The notes under the pieces are model-generated. The model was not told where the DNA came from. It made no database searches and saw only the letters and a list, made by a program, of their open reading frames with translations. Positions 54,741 through 62,158 of a stretch of 64,000 nt of DNA are shown in pieces. Every line of letters begins with the position of its first letter. Positions within the stretch are counted from its first letter, which is position 1. The stretch covers positions 1-64,000 of the forward strand of contig NZ_JALGYW010000001.1 in NCBI RefSeq assembly GCF_023111095.1, read 5' to 3'. A program made the translations under genes and the position numbers. The DNA is from Maribellus sp. YY47. GTDB lineage: Bacteria > Bacteroidota > Bacteroidia > Bacteroidales > Prolixibacteraceae.

Positions 54741-55484
54741 ATGAAAAGCATTTTAGCAAGCACCGGAATTCTGGCCCTCGCCGCTTTATTAACCTCTGCG
54801 ATTTCGATCGGCGAAATGCCGCAGGATCCTCCTCGCGGGAAAAAACACATTCAACTGATGACGATCGACGATCAGGGGAATAAAACAGAAGTAGACACCG
54901 TGCTGATGACCGGTCAGGTATTTGTTTGGAACGGCGACACCATAAGCGATGGCAAGGAAATGAAGTGGATTTCGAAGGAGGGGAATTTCACGTTCGACTC
55001 TGATATGGATTTTGATTTCGACTTTGATGCCGACTCTCTTCATCAGGTATTTGTTAACCAGTTCGGCAAGAACATGCCCATGGCGCCTAAAATGATCATG
55101 ATGCGGGATCATCAAAAAGGAAATGTGATCGATTTAAGCGATCCCGGGATTATTTCTTTCGAAAAGAAAGAATTAAAAGACGGAAAGGAAAAGATCACCA
55201 TTATCCGTGAAAAACCATCGGAAGAAGAAATGGAAATCAACGAAGAAATTATGATTCCGGGAGCGCCTGCAGCTCCGATGATGTTTCATGGCGGAGTACC
55301 GCACAAATTCAAAACCATAAAGGTAATTGCGGATGAAGACGGCAAACGGATACATGTGGATGAAATGAACGACGACGTGAAAGTGATCGAAAAAGACGGA
55401 AAGAAAATCGTGATCCGAAAAATGAAAGAAGGCGGCGACGTTAAAGTTAATGTGGAAGTGGAAGAACAGAAAGAAGAGAAATAA
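54741..55484 (+). CDS. Acidic, Met/His-rich exported protein next to a two-component system
   Basis: 247 residues with a signal peptide (1-22). The mature protein is strongly acidic and carries a run DSDMDFDFDFDADS near 87-100, Met-rich segments KNMPMAPKMIMMRDH near 110-124 and PGAPAAPMMFHGGVPHKF near 173-190, and a lysine/glutamate-rich C-terminus. Asp runs suggest divalent-cation binding and Met/His runs suggest copper or silver, but neither is proven. Divergent placement and a shared regulatory region make it the most direct target of the adjacent regulator. No family is recognised. A strong terminator follows. Confidence 0.8.
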   Translation: MKSILASTGILALAALLTSAISIGEMPQDPPRGKKHIQLMTIDDQGNKTEVDTVLMTGQVFVWNGDTISDGKEMKWISKEGNFTFDSDMDFDFDFDADSLHQVFVNQFGKNMPMAPKMIMMRDHQKGNVIDLSDPGIISFEKKELKDGKEKITIIREKPSEEEMEINEEIMIPGAPAAPMMFHGGVPHKFKTIKVIADEDGKRIHVDEMNDDVKVIEKDGKKIVIRKMKEGGDVKVNVEVEEQKEEK

Positions 55485-55505
55485 TTAAACAGCTATTCAG
55501 TAAAA

Positions 55506-55547
55506 AAATGGCCGGTTGTCCTTATTTGGGACACCGGCCTTTTTTTG
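55506..55547 (+). terminator. Terminator after the acidic exported protein
   Basis: GGCCGGTTGTCC pairs with GGGACACCGGCC around a 6-nt loop, followed by a run of eight T residues. Confidence 0.88.
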
Positions 55548-55675
55548 TCTGGTTGGGTGGATGCAACTGTGCAAAGAAGTCTGGATGGAAGGCAAAAACC
55601 GTTTTTTCGCCGTAACTTTTACCTGCTGAAAACAGACAAAAACGGGAAATACTAACGCATTAAAATGATGTAGCG

Positions 55676-56446
55676 ATGAAAACCATTTTGCTGTATATTT
55701 TAGTTGTGATCTTTTTGGATGTTTCTGCACAGAAAAACATTGTGATCGATCCCGGTCTTGCCAACAATTCGGAAGCATTAAAAGTAAAAATAGGCGCTCA
55801 AACGTTTGGCAAGATCGCCAAATACAAGTTTGGTGAATACGCTGTAACCGAGAGCAAAAACGGCTGGACCACCACCAGGGGAAACTCAAATTTCTGGGGC
55901 ACCAAAGAAGAAAGCACTACCCGAAGTAAGTTCTCGTTTGTACTCACCAACGGGAAATCGGGCACCGCACAGGTAAATGCCGCCACCGATGCCAGTATTA
56001 AGCTCAAAAAAGGACTGGAGCTTTTCTCGGGCTTTTATGTGGGCGACGACGAGCTGCAACTGGCCGAACAGAATTTCTCAGCTTCTATTTTTCTAAACGG
56101 CGATACTGCGAATCTCTGGCTTTTGTTTATGAAAAAATCGGTGGGCACTGAATCCGACGAGCCTGGCGGTGCAGTGTTAACCAACGGCAAACGAAAGATT
56201 TTCATTGTTTCGGCTACTTCTATAACAAACGAAACGAGCCGCCAACTGTTTCCGGCACGCGGCTACCAGTTTCGTGAAGAGGAGCAAACCCTTTCTGCGG
56301 TTCAATACCTGGGAGCGGGGGCTTTGGGAATGAATAAATGTATTGTTTGGTTGCACAACAGCCTCGATGAGGAAACAAAGCTGCTACTGGCCGCAGCCAT
56401 GACGGTGCTTCTTCAAAAGGAAATGACAGTGATTACCGATGAATAA
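55676..56446 (+). CDS. Exported protein of unknown function
   Basis: 256 residues. Signal peptide MKTILLYILVVIFLDVSAQ (cleavage near 19). The mature part has alternating strands and a repeated Lys/Thr-rich pattern, including GWTTTRGNSNFWGTKEE near 61-77 and ANLWLLFMKKSVG near 144. No lipobox, membrane anchor or known domain is visible. No terminator or close partner. It lies between the two-component locus and the ECF locus, so it may be a further envelope-stress product. Confidence 0.7.
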   Translation: MKTILLYILVVIFLDVSAQKNIVIDPGLANNSEALKVKIGAQTFGKIAKYKFGEYAVTESKNGWTTTRGNSNFWGTKEESTTRSKFSFVLTNGKSGTAQVNAATDASIKLKKGLELFSGFYVGDDELQLAEQNFSASIFLNGDTANLWLLFMKKSVGTESDEPGGAVLTNGKRKIFIVSATSITNETSRQLFPARGYQFREEEQTLSAVQYLGAGALGMNKCIVWLHNSLDEETKLLLAAAMTVLLQKEMTVITDE

Positions 56447-57234
56447 GCTTTTTTTAAGCTGATGGCGGAAGTCGGAATTACACCCCAAAACTATTGTTAA
56501 AGGTCGCCGGTTGGCACGGGAATAATAAGGCGATCCGTCTCGTTTCGGTTCTGTTTTGGGGCGTTTTTTCCCACAGAGAGAAAGGTTATTGGTTAACAAA
56601 ATATATACTTCACTGGGAAACAGAGACTAAGGATTTTTGGCCTGTTAGTTGCATTACTCTTACCGTCCATGATAGAAAAGAGATAAAAAATAGGGGGAAA
56701 GCGACTTCTGTATTTATGATTGGTTTTGTGTTTAGGGGTTTGTAAATTATCAATCATCTTCAAAAAGCGTCCATAGCTTTCCCTCTTTTCCTTTTTTTCG
56801 GATTATACCATCTTAATTTTTTTATTCAACAGGAAGTCTCCTCGCGGGATTGTAATGGCTTTTGCTTTCATTTGAAATAAAGCGGTAGGCTGTTGTATTT
56901 TCTCATGCTGTGTTTGCCGCCTTTTATTATGGGCTAAAGCCCGTTCGCAGGGAAACTTACTAAACCCAGGCTTAAGCCTGGGGGTAATGCACCCAGACCG
57001 CCTCCGGGCTTTAGCCCGGTCATCCTTCATCACTCTCTCTTTGCTCCCTGCCCTTTGCGGATCAATTGAACTTCCTGTGGGGATACAAATTTCAAGCATA
57101 TATTTTGGCTAGTCTATACAGGAAAAAACGAATATCGCGAACTCCCCTGAACTGATTTCTGAAAGCTTTGTAATAATCATTATTTTCTGACCCCGGTTCT
57201 TGATTATAAATGGCTTCTGTCGAAACTTAGACCA
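56447..57234. other. Gene-free region with palindromic repeats before the tRNA
   Basis: About 790 bp. Two palindromes, GGGCTAAAGCCC at 56931-56942 and CCCAGGCTTAAGCCTGGG at 56965-56982, lie close to CGGGCTTTAGCCCG at 57005-57018. These REP-like units are common in Bacteroidota intergenic DNA. The two longest frames here (56494-56745 plus, 56803-57099 minus) lack a start signal or domain. Confidence 0.6.
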
Positions 57235-57267
57235 TAAAAAAAGCTCCGAATTTCTTCGAAGCTTTTT
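57235..57267 (-). terminator. Terminator after tRNA-His
   Basis: On the minus strand AGCTTCGAA pairs with TTCGGAGCT (one G-T pair) around GAAA, followed by a T run. It lies directly after the tRNA. Confidence 0.85.
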
Positions 57268-57268
57268 G

Positions 57269-57343
57269 GGTGGAAGACCGGACTTGAACCGGCGACCTTC
57301 GGAACCACAATCCGACGTTCTAACCAACTGAACTACATCCACC
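57269..57343 (-). tRNA. tRNA-His (GTG)
   Basis: Minus-strand cloverleaf with the extra 5' G (G-1 opposite C73) specific to tRNA-His. D-stem GTTC/GAAC, anticodon stem TCGGA/TCCGA with loop TTGTGGT (anticodon GTG), T-stem GCCGG/CCGGT with TTCAAGT. The acceptor stem GTGGATG/CTTCCAC has one U-U mismatch at positions 6-67. CCA is not fully encoded. Confidence 0.93.
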
Positions 57344-57470
57344 GTTTTGATTGCGGGTGCAAATATAAATATTTTATTCTTTCTGCAACTGAAATTAAAT
57401 AAAAATCGAGACGATTTTTGATCGAACAGGAATGCCCTGAAAAAATACACACAAATTAGTTGTAACTTCT

Positions 57471-57503
57471 TGCAACCCCTCCCCATTTATTTTGTCATTA
57501 AAA
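57471..57503 (+). promoter_or_regulatory. ECF sigma promoter, copy 1 (in front of the sigma gene)
   Basis: TGCAACCC (57471) ... ATTTAT ... TGTCATTAA, with 26 of 33 positions identical to the sequence at 59722. The GCAACC-to-GTC spacing is 16 bp in both. It lies 17 bp before the TTG start of the sigma gene and reads as an autoregulated ECF promoter. Confidence 0.75.
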
Positions 57504-57519
57504 ACGGAAAGAAAAGCAA

Positions 57520-58074
57520 TTGGTACCAAAACAGCACATACACAGGGACATAATTGAGGCGTGTAAAAAAGGAAAGGAGAGTGCCCGTTATGAATTGTAT
57601 CAATTGTATGCAAGAGCGATGTTCAATGTAAGTTACCGCATGATGAACAACCGCGAGGAAGCGGAAGACATGTTACAGGAATCGTTCACCTTGGCATTTA
57701 TGAAAATGGATTCGTACCGTTACGAATCGGCTTTTGGAGCCTGGCTGAAACGAATTGTGATCAACACCTGTATCAATGCCATCAACAAGCGAAAAGTGGA
57801 GCTGACCTATTGCGAGGAAATTTATGAGCACGACAGGGAAGAGGACAGCGGTGAAGAAGAACCGAGGTTTACCGTAGAGAACATAACCCGGGCAATGGAG
57901 CAACTGCCCGAAGGAGGACGGATGATCTTTTCGCTGTACCTGCTCGAAGGCTACGATCATGTAGAAATTGCGCAAATACTGGGGATTAACGAATCAACAT
58001 CGAAAAGCCAGTACATGAGGGCAAAAAGAAGGATCGCCGAAATATTGAAGGATCAGGAAATGAGTGGATTTTAA
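57520..58074 (+). CDS. ECF-subfamily RNA polymerase sigma factor
   Basis: 184 residues. Region 2 (about 18-70) has FNVSYRMMNNREEAEDMLQESFTLAFMKMDSY. Region 4 (about 128-175) has MEQLPEGGRMIFSLYLLEGYDHVEIAQILGINESTSKSQYMRAKRRI. The start must be TTG at 57520, since an in-frame stop lies near 57499 and the first ATG downstream would remove part of region 2. Located 17 bp after copy 1 of the promoter. Followed by a membrane partner, a DUF4097-like exported protein and a GIN gene with promoter copy 2. Confidence 0.9.
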   Translation: MVPKQHIHRDIIEACKKGKESARYELYQLYARAMFNVSYRMMNNREEAEDMLQESFTLAFMKMDSYRYESAFGAWLKRIVINTCINAINKRKVELTYCEEIYEHDREEDSGEEEPRFTVENITRAMEQLPEGGRMIFSLYLLEGYDHVEIAQILGINESTSKSQYMRAKRRIAEILKDQEMSGF

Positions 58075-58084
58075 AAACGAAAAA

Positions 58085-58591
58085 ATGAAGAGGGACAGAT
58101 TAGAGGATTTCGTAAAAGCCAATCGCGGGGATTTTGATTTCAGAGAACCATCGCCGGAGCTTTGGAGCCGGATTGCAGAAAACAGCAAGCCGCGGAAAGT
58201 GGTGTTTATGCGAACGCACTTTTATAGGGTGGCTGCAGTAGTTGCGATTGCAGTAATTGGCTCGGTACTGGTGTGGAAAACCGGGATAATGGGGCCCGGA
58301 CGAATGGCAAAAAATGCCGATCCTGAATTGCTGGAACTGATGGAAACAGAAGCTTACTATTCGTACCAGGTAGATAAAAAGATGGAGGAAATACAGAAAT
58401 GTTATTTTACCAATCCTGAATTAAAAGACGATATTGAATCGGATTTAAACGAACTGGAAGGCATGTACAAAGTGCTGAAAAGTGAACTGGATGAAAACAT
58501 ATCGAATAAAAGTGTGATTGAGGCGATGATCGAAAACAATCGTTTTCGGCTGAAACTTTGCGACGATGTGTTGGAGCAACTAAAATGTTAA
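58085..58591 (+). CDS. Probable membrane anti-sigma partner of the ECF factor
   Basis: 168 residues from ATG 58085 (a GTG at 58064 is possible). A cytoplasmic N-terminal part of about 45 residues, one TM (RVAAVVAIAVIGSVLVW near 48-64), and a periplasmic helical part of about 100 residues with three Cys (KCYFTN, KLCDDV, LKC). The classical zinc anti-sigma motif HxxxCxxC is absent. Position after the sigma gene and membrane topology are the main grounds for this call. It may instead be an unrelated envelope protein. Confidence 0.6.
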   Translation: MKRDRLEDFVKANRGDFDFREPSPELWSRIAENSKPRKVVFMRTHFYRVAAVVAIAVIGSVLVWKTGIMGPGRMAKNADPELLELMETEAYYSYQVDKKMEEIQKCYFTNPELKDDIESDLNELEGMYKVLKSELDENISNKSVIEAMIENNRFRLKLCDDVLEQLKC

Positions 58592-58601
58592 CCTGAAAAC
58601 A

Positions 58602-59696
58602 ATGAGAAAGACGAAATTTGGTGGATTTATAATAATGATGGCCTGCTTGCTGCCTTTTCTGGCAGAAGCACAGTATTCTGAAACAAAGGAAATCAGGCGC
58701 GGATTTGCAGTTTTGCCCGATACTCAGGTAGAGATCGTAAACAAATACGGTAAGATTGACATCAAAACCTGGCCAAAAGATTCGGTGGTTTTTGAAATAA
58801 AAATCAAAGTAGAAGAGAAAAAGCAATCAAAACTGAACGAATTGTTGCGCGACATTGATTTCGACTTCACAGCCAACAACCATTATCTGATTGTATCTAC
58901 GCGGGTAAGCCAGAACAAAAGTGCCATTGGTAAAGAGATTCTGAAATTTAAGGAGACTTTGCTGGATTCGGATGGAAATATACAGATCGATTATACAGTG
59001 TGGATGCCCAATACCAACCGCTTGAAAGTAGAGAATAAATTTGGCGATATTTTTATTGGTGATTATAAAGGCGACGTATGGCTGAATTTGTCGAACGGCA
59101 ACCTGAAAGCCTACGATTTTTTCGGAGAACTTGATTTAACGCTCAATTTTGCCGATGCAACCATTAATTCCGTTCAGCGGGGGCGGCTCGACTGCAACTT
59201 TAGTAAGTTGTATTTGAAAAGAGCCGAATCGTTACGTATTCAGAGCAAATCAACAGAGTTCGATTTTGAAGAGGTAAAGGACATCGATGCCCAGTCGCGA
59301 AGGGATAAATTCAGGATTCAACTGGCCGACCTGATTGATGCCCAGGGAAGTTTTTCCACCTTCCGGGTGCGTGAATTATCAGACCGCTTAAACATTCGCG
59401 CCGATTATGGAGGCGTGGAAGTGGAAAAGATCGCTTCCGATTTTGGAAACATTGTCATTCATTCAAAATCAACCGATATCGACTTGCTTTTTGAGCCTGA
59501 GACTCGTTTCAACTTTGAGATCAATCATACCAAATCGACCTTGAATCTGGGAACAGAAATAAAGGTGGAGGATGAAAAATTAAGCGACGATGGAAAAACT
59601 TCGCGGGTAACCGGACACCTCGGAGCAAAAGCTTCGGGAGCTGCAAAGCTTAGTATTACTGCTGATTCGGGACAGATTAATATCAAAACCCGATAA
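58602..59696 (+). CDS. Exported DUF4097-like beta protein
   Basis: 364 residues with a signal peptide (FIIMMACLLPFLAEAQ). The mature part is a series of short strands with the DUF4097-type pattern, for example VEIVNKYGKIDIKTWPKDSV near 44-63, KVENKFGDIFIGDYKGDVWLNLSNGNLKAYDF near 140-171 and LSITADSGQINIKT at the end, which suggests a right-handed beta-helix. Likely periplasmic or surface-bound. Ten bp after the anti-sigma-like gene, so in the sigma operon. Confidence 0.78.
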   Translation: MRKTKFGGFIIMMACLLPFLAEAQYSETKEIRRGFAVLPDTQVEIVNKYGKIDIKTWPKDSVVFEIKIKVEEKKQSKLNELLRDIDFDFTANNHYLIVSTRVSQNKSAIGKEILKFKETLLDSDGNIQIDYTVWMPNTNRLKVENKFGDIFIGDYKGDVWLNLSNGNLKAYDFFGELDLTLNFADATINSVQRGRLDCNFSKLYLKRAESLRIQSKSTEFDFEEVKDIDAQSRRDKFRIQLADLIDAQGSFSTFRVRELSDRLNIRADYGGVEVEKIASDFGNIVIHSKSTDIDLLFEPETRFNFEINHTKSTLNLGTEIKVEDEKLSDDGKTSRVTGHLGAKASGAAKLSITADSGQINIKTR

Positions 59697-59721
59697 TTTT
59701 TTTGATTTTTTTGTTCCATAC

Positions 59722-59754
59722 TGCAACCCTTCGAAATTTATCCTGTCATTAAGA
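59722..59754 (+). promoter_or_regulatory. ECF sigma promoter, copy 2 (in front of the GIN gene)
   Basis: TGCAACCC (59722) ... ATTTAT ... TGTCATTAA, matching copy 1 at 57471 with the same spacing. It gives a leader of about 90 nt before ATG 59842 and makes the GIN transcript an independent target of the sigma factor. Confidence 0.75.
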
Positions 59755-59841
59755 TTACAGAAACAGAAAACATACAAGTTTAATTCCCAAAACAACAAAC
59801 AGAAAGCAAACAATATTCAAATTAACAGAAAACAAAAAGTC

Positions 59842-60561
59842 ATGAAAACAATTACTTTTTTTGCTATTGGTGTGCTCTTTTTACTGGTGAGCGCCGTAAG
59901 TTGTACCAACGATTTTGATGTAAGTGGAAACGGTATTCAGGCAAGTGAAAACCGCACTGTGCCGGCTTTTTCAAAGGTAAATTCACACGGAGCGTTTCAG
60001 GTGTACATTACCAGCGGCGAAGAATCTAGTGTGGTAGTAAGTGCCGACGAAAACCTGCTTCAATTTATTGACACCTGGGTTTCGGAGGGAACACTTCACA
60101 TTAAAACAGACAATTTACACAGTGTGCGCGCCGTTATTCCGATGGAGGTGTTTATTAAAACTCTGGTTTTAAATGGAATTTATCTTAGTGGATCCGGGCT
60201 GGTCGAATCCGATCTTTTTCAGGGAGATGACGTAAAGATAGTTTTGTCGGGTTCGGGACGGATTCAAAGTTCTTTTGAAGTTCAGGAAGCAACGATTCTA
60301 CTCTCGGGTTCGGGACGAATCGATGTTTCAGGTTTTGCAGGTAAAGCCGATGTTACGGTGAGCGGTTCGGGAAAAATTAACGGAGCCGGATTTGAAATTG
60401 CCGATTGTAAAACGTTGACCAGCGGTTCGGGCGATATGTGGCTGACCATTGGAGACGATCTTGACAGCCGTATTTCGGGAAGCGGAAATGTTTTTTACTA
60501 CGGAAATCCCACGGTCAAAACCTATATTTCAGGATCGGGTAATGTTTATCATCAAGAATAA
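59842..60561 (+). CDS. Head-GIN (DUF2807) lipoprotein
   Basis: 239 residues. Signal with lipobox-like LVSAVSC (Cys21). The GIN domain opens with RTVPAFSKVNSHGAFQVYITSGEESSV near 38-64. The C-terminal half has seven SGSG turns (LSGSGLVES, LSGSGRIQS, LSGSGRIDV, VSGSGKING, TSGSGDMWL, ISGSGNVFY, ISGSGNVYH), typical of a beta-helix. The family is abundant in Bacteroidota, thought to bind at the surface and linked to envelope stress, but its molecular role is unknown. Preceded by promoter copy 2. Confidence 0.9.
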   Translation: MKTITFFAIGVLFLLVSAVSCTNDFDVSGNGIQASENRTVPAFSKVNSHGAFQVYITSGEESSVVVSADENLLQFIDTWVSEGTLHIKTDNLHSVRAVIPMEVFIKTLVLNGIYLSGSGLVESDLFQGDDVKIVLSGSGRIQSSFEVQEATILLSGSGRIDVSGFAGKADVTVSGSGKINGAGFEIADCKTLTSGSGDMWLTIGDDLDSRISGSGNVFYYGNPTVKTYISGSGNVYHQE

Positions 60562-60658
60562 CTTTATGAAACGAGCACGTAAAATATCTACATTCAATGG
60601 AATGATTAAAAGAAGCGAGTTACATACGATACCGCTGAAAATAAACAATTTTAATCGT

Positions 60659-61150
60659 ATGAAAGCAGGATTACTATTATTACTAGCCTTATTTCCCACA
60701 CTGGTTTTTGCACAAACATTTAACCGGGCCATCGGTATCAGGGGAGGGCTCACTTCAGGATTTGAATACCGGGTTTATACCGATGATGCAAATTCGTATA
60801 AGTTTTTGCTTGGCACACGCGACGAAGGAGTTCAGTTACATGCCATGAAAGAATTTCATCAGTACGATCTGTTTCGTTATACCGATCAGCTGAGTTTCTT
60901 TTACGGCGCCGGAGTGCATGCCGGTTATCAGCAATGGCAAAAACGGTATACGGGCTACAATGCTGAGTGGTACGAAACAAAGACAGCTTTTATCGCCGGC
61001 CTCGATGGCGTGGTGGGTTTGGAATACCTTTTTTATGAGGTTCCGCTTTCGCTGGGGATCGAGGCAAAGCCTTATTTCGACTTGTTTGGCAGGGAAGTGT
61101 TCGAACTCGAAGTGTTTGACATTGCCTTTACCGTGAAGTATCATTTTTAA
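60659..61150 (+). CDS. Small outer-membrane barrel protein
   Basis: 163 residues from ATG 60659, with signal MKAGLLLLLALFPTLVFAQ. Alternating strands and a final FTVKYHF with terminal Phe match the recognition signal of barrel proteins. Longer in-frame starts (including ATG 60566) would put polar residues ahead of the signal. No terminator separates it from the GIN gene, so both may be one transcript. Confidence 0.75.
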   Translation: MKAGLLLLLALFPTLVFAQTFNRAIGIRGGLTSGFEYRVYTDDANSYKFLLGTRDEGVQLHAMKEFHQYDLFRYTDQLSFFYGAGVHAGYQQWQKRYTGYNAEWYETKTAFIAGLDGVVGLEYLFYEVPLSLGIEAKPYFDLFGREVFELEVFDIAFTVKYHF

Positions 61151-61340
61151 TCCTAAAATATGTTCAGAAAACAAACCGGTCCGAAGTCATTTGTCGGACG
61201 GGGACAGGTTTGACCAAGATCTTTAAACGTCATATAATTTTAGTATCATGAAACGAGCATCTTGCGGATTTCAGGCAATAGTTTGATAAAGCTCAATGCG
61301 AGTTCCATGAGTTACCATTGAAGATTTAAAATTTAAACGA

Positions 61341-61985
61341 ATGAAACAATTAAGCATTATTCTATTCATGATGCTCGGGGCGATCTGTGCCCGGGCACAG
61401 GAAAACTACAGGAACGATCAGGTTCAGACACTTTTCACCAATCAGCAAAGCAACGGTTGGTATGGCGCATTTTCACTGGGATATTCCGAAATCGACGGGC
61501 GTGATGCATTGATGACGGGAGCTCGCGGAATGTACGTTTTCGACCAGTCGCTGGCCATCGGGTTGGGCGGCTACGGCTTTGTGAATAACCTCGACTATCA
61601 CCATAGTTATTACGACAATTCGGATCCACGATTTATGCTGGCCGGGGGCTACGGAGGATTAATCGTCGAGCCTATTTTTGGCGGAAGAAAGGCCGTTCAT
61701 CTTTCGTTTCCTCTTTTGGTCGGTATAGGTGGTGTTGCCCTGCTTGAAAACGATGGCTGGGGATGGGACTGGGATCCGTATTATCCGGGGCATGAAATCG
61801 ACAACGATGTGTTTTTTGTGCTGGAGCCGTCAATGGAGCTGGAATTTAACCTTACCCGTTGGTTCAGGGCGGCAGCGTATGCCAGTTACCGTTTTACTTC
61901 CAATATCGAGATTTATGAAACAGGCAGTGATGCGCTGGAGGGCTTCAGTTTTGGGATGACCTTTAAATTCGGTAAGCTGAATTAA
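61341..61985 (+). CDS. Outer-membrane protein
   Basis: 214 residues with signal peptide (MKQLSIILFMMLGAICARAQ). Short strands rich in Gly and aromatic residues (GMYVFDQSLAIGLGGYGFV near 67; LEFNLTRWFRAAAYASYRF near 170) end in FGMTFKFGKLN. It is a candidate member of the ECF regulon by position. No ECF-type promoter is seen directly before it. It shares a terminator with the convergent TIM-barrel gene. Confidence 0.75.
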   Translation: MKQLSIILFMMLGAICARAQENYRNDQVQTLFTNQQSNGWYGAFSLGYSEIDGRDALMTGARGMYVFDQSLAIGLGGYGFVNNLDYHHSYYDNSDPRFMLAGGYGGLIVEPIFGGRKAVHLSFPLLVGIGGVALLENDGWGWDWDPYYPGHEIDNDVFFVLEPSMELEFNLTRWFRAAAYASYRFTSNIEIYETGSDALEGFSFGMTFKFGKLN

Positions 61986-61992
61986 AGGGAAA

Positions 61993-62158
61993 GGAGGGGA
62001 GTCTCAGAAGTAATTTTCACGCAAAGTGCGCAAAGTATTTTATCAAAAGAACGCAAAAACAGAGAATGCGAATCAGTCGTCTGTGGCCTTTGCGCTCCTT
62101 TGTATCTTTGCGGGAACTTTGTTCTCTAAACTTCTGAGATACCCTCTCTTTTTTTTCC
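61993..62158. terminator. Shared terminator of two convergent genes, with a repeat in its loop
   Basis: GGAGTCTCAGAAG near 61998-62010 pairs with CTTCTGAGATACC near 62131-62143, extended by the flanking GGAAAGGAG and CTCTCTTTTTTTTCC. The loop holds the 62.0 kb copy of the palindromic repeat. Confidence 0.6.
62014..62117 (+). repeat. Palindromic repeat family, copy at 62.0 kb
   Basis: Starts TTTTCACGCAAAGTGCGCAAA, has AAAGAACGCAAAAACAGAG in the middle, and ends CTTTGTATCTTTGCGGGAAC. The ends are inverted relatives of each other. It matches the copies at 52.6 and 26.6 kb. Confidence 0.75.

Noticed and set aside
56494-56745. 83-codon frame in the region before the tRNA
   Set aside because: No ribosome binding site, no signal, no domain and no partner gene.
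56931-57018. Possible CRISPR array
   Set aside because: The palindromes differ in length and sequence and are irregularly spaced with no conserved spacer size, and no cas genes are nearby.
57109-57486. 125-codon minus-strand frame over the tRNA-His gene
   Set aside because: It runs through the tRNA and its terminator, so it cannot be a real gene.
61207-61235. Third copy of the ECF promoter upstream of the 61.3 kb gene
   Set aside because: TTTGACC and CGTCAT are present but the spacing is about 3 bp shorter than in the other two sites and the ATTTAT block is absent.
61248-61286. Short ORF starting ATGAAACGAGCA, resembling the start at 60566
   Set aside because: Only 12 codons with no signal, and the similarity does not extend past the first 12 bases.
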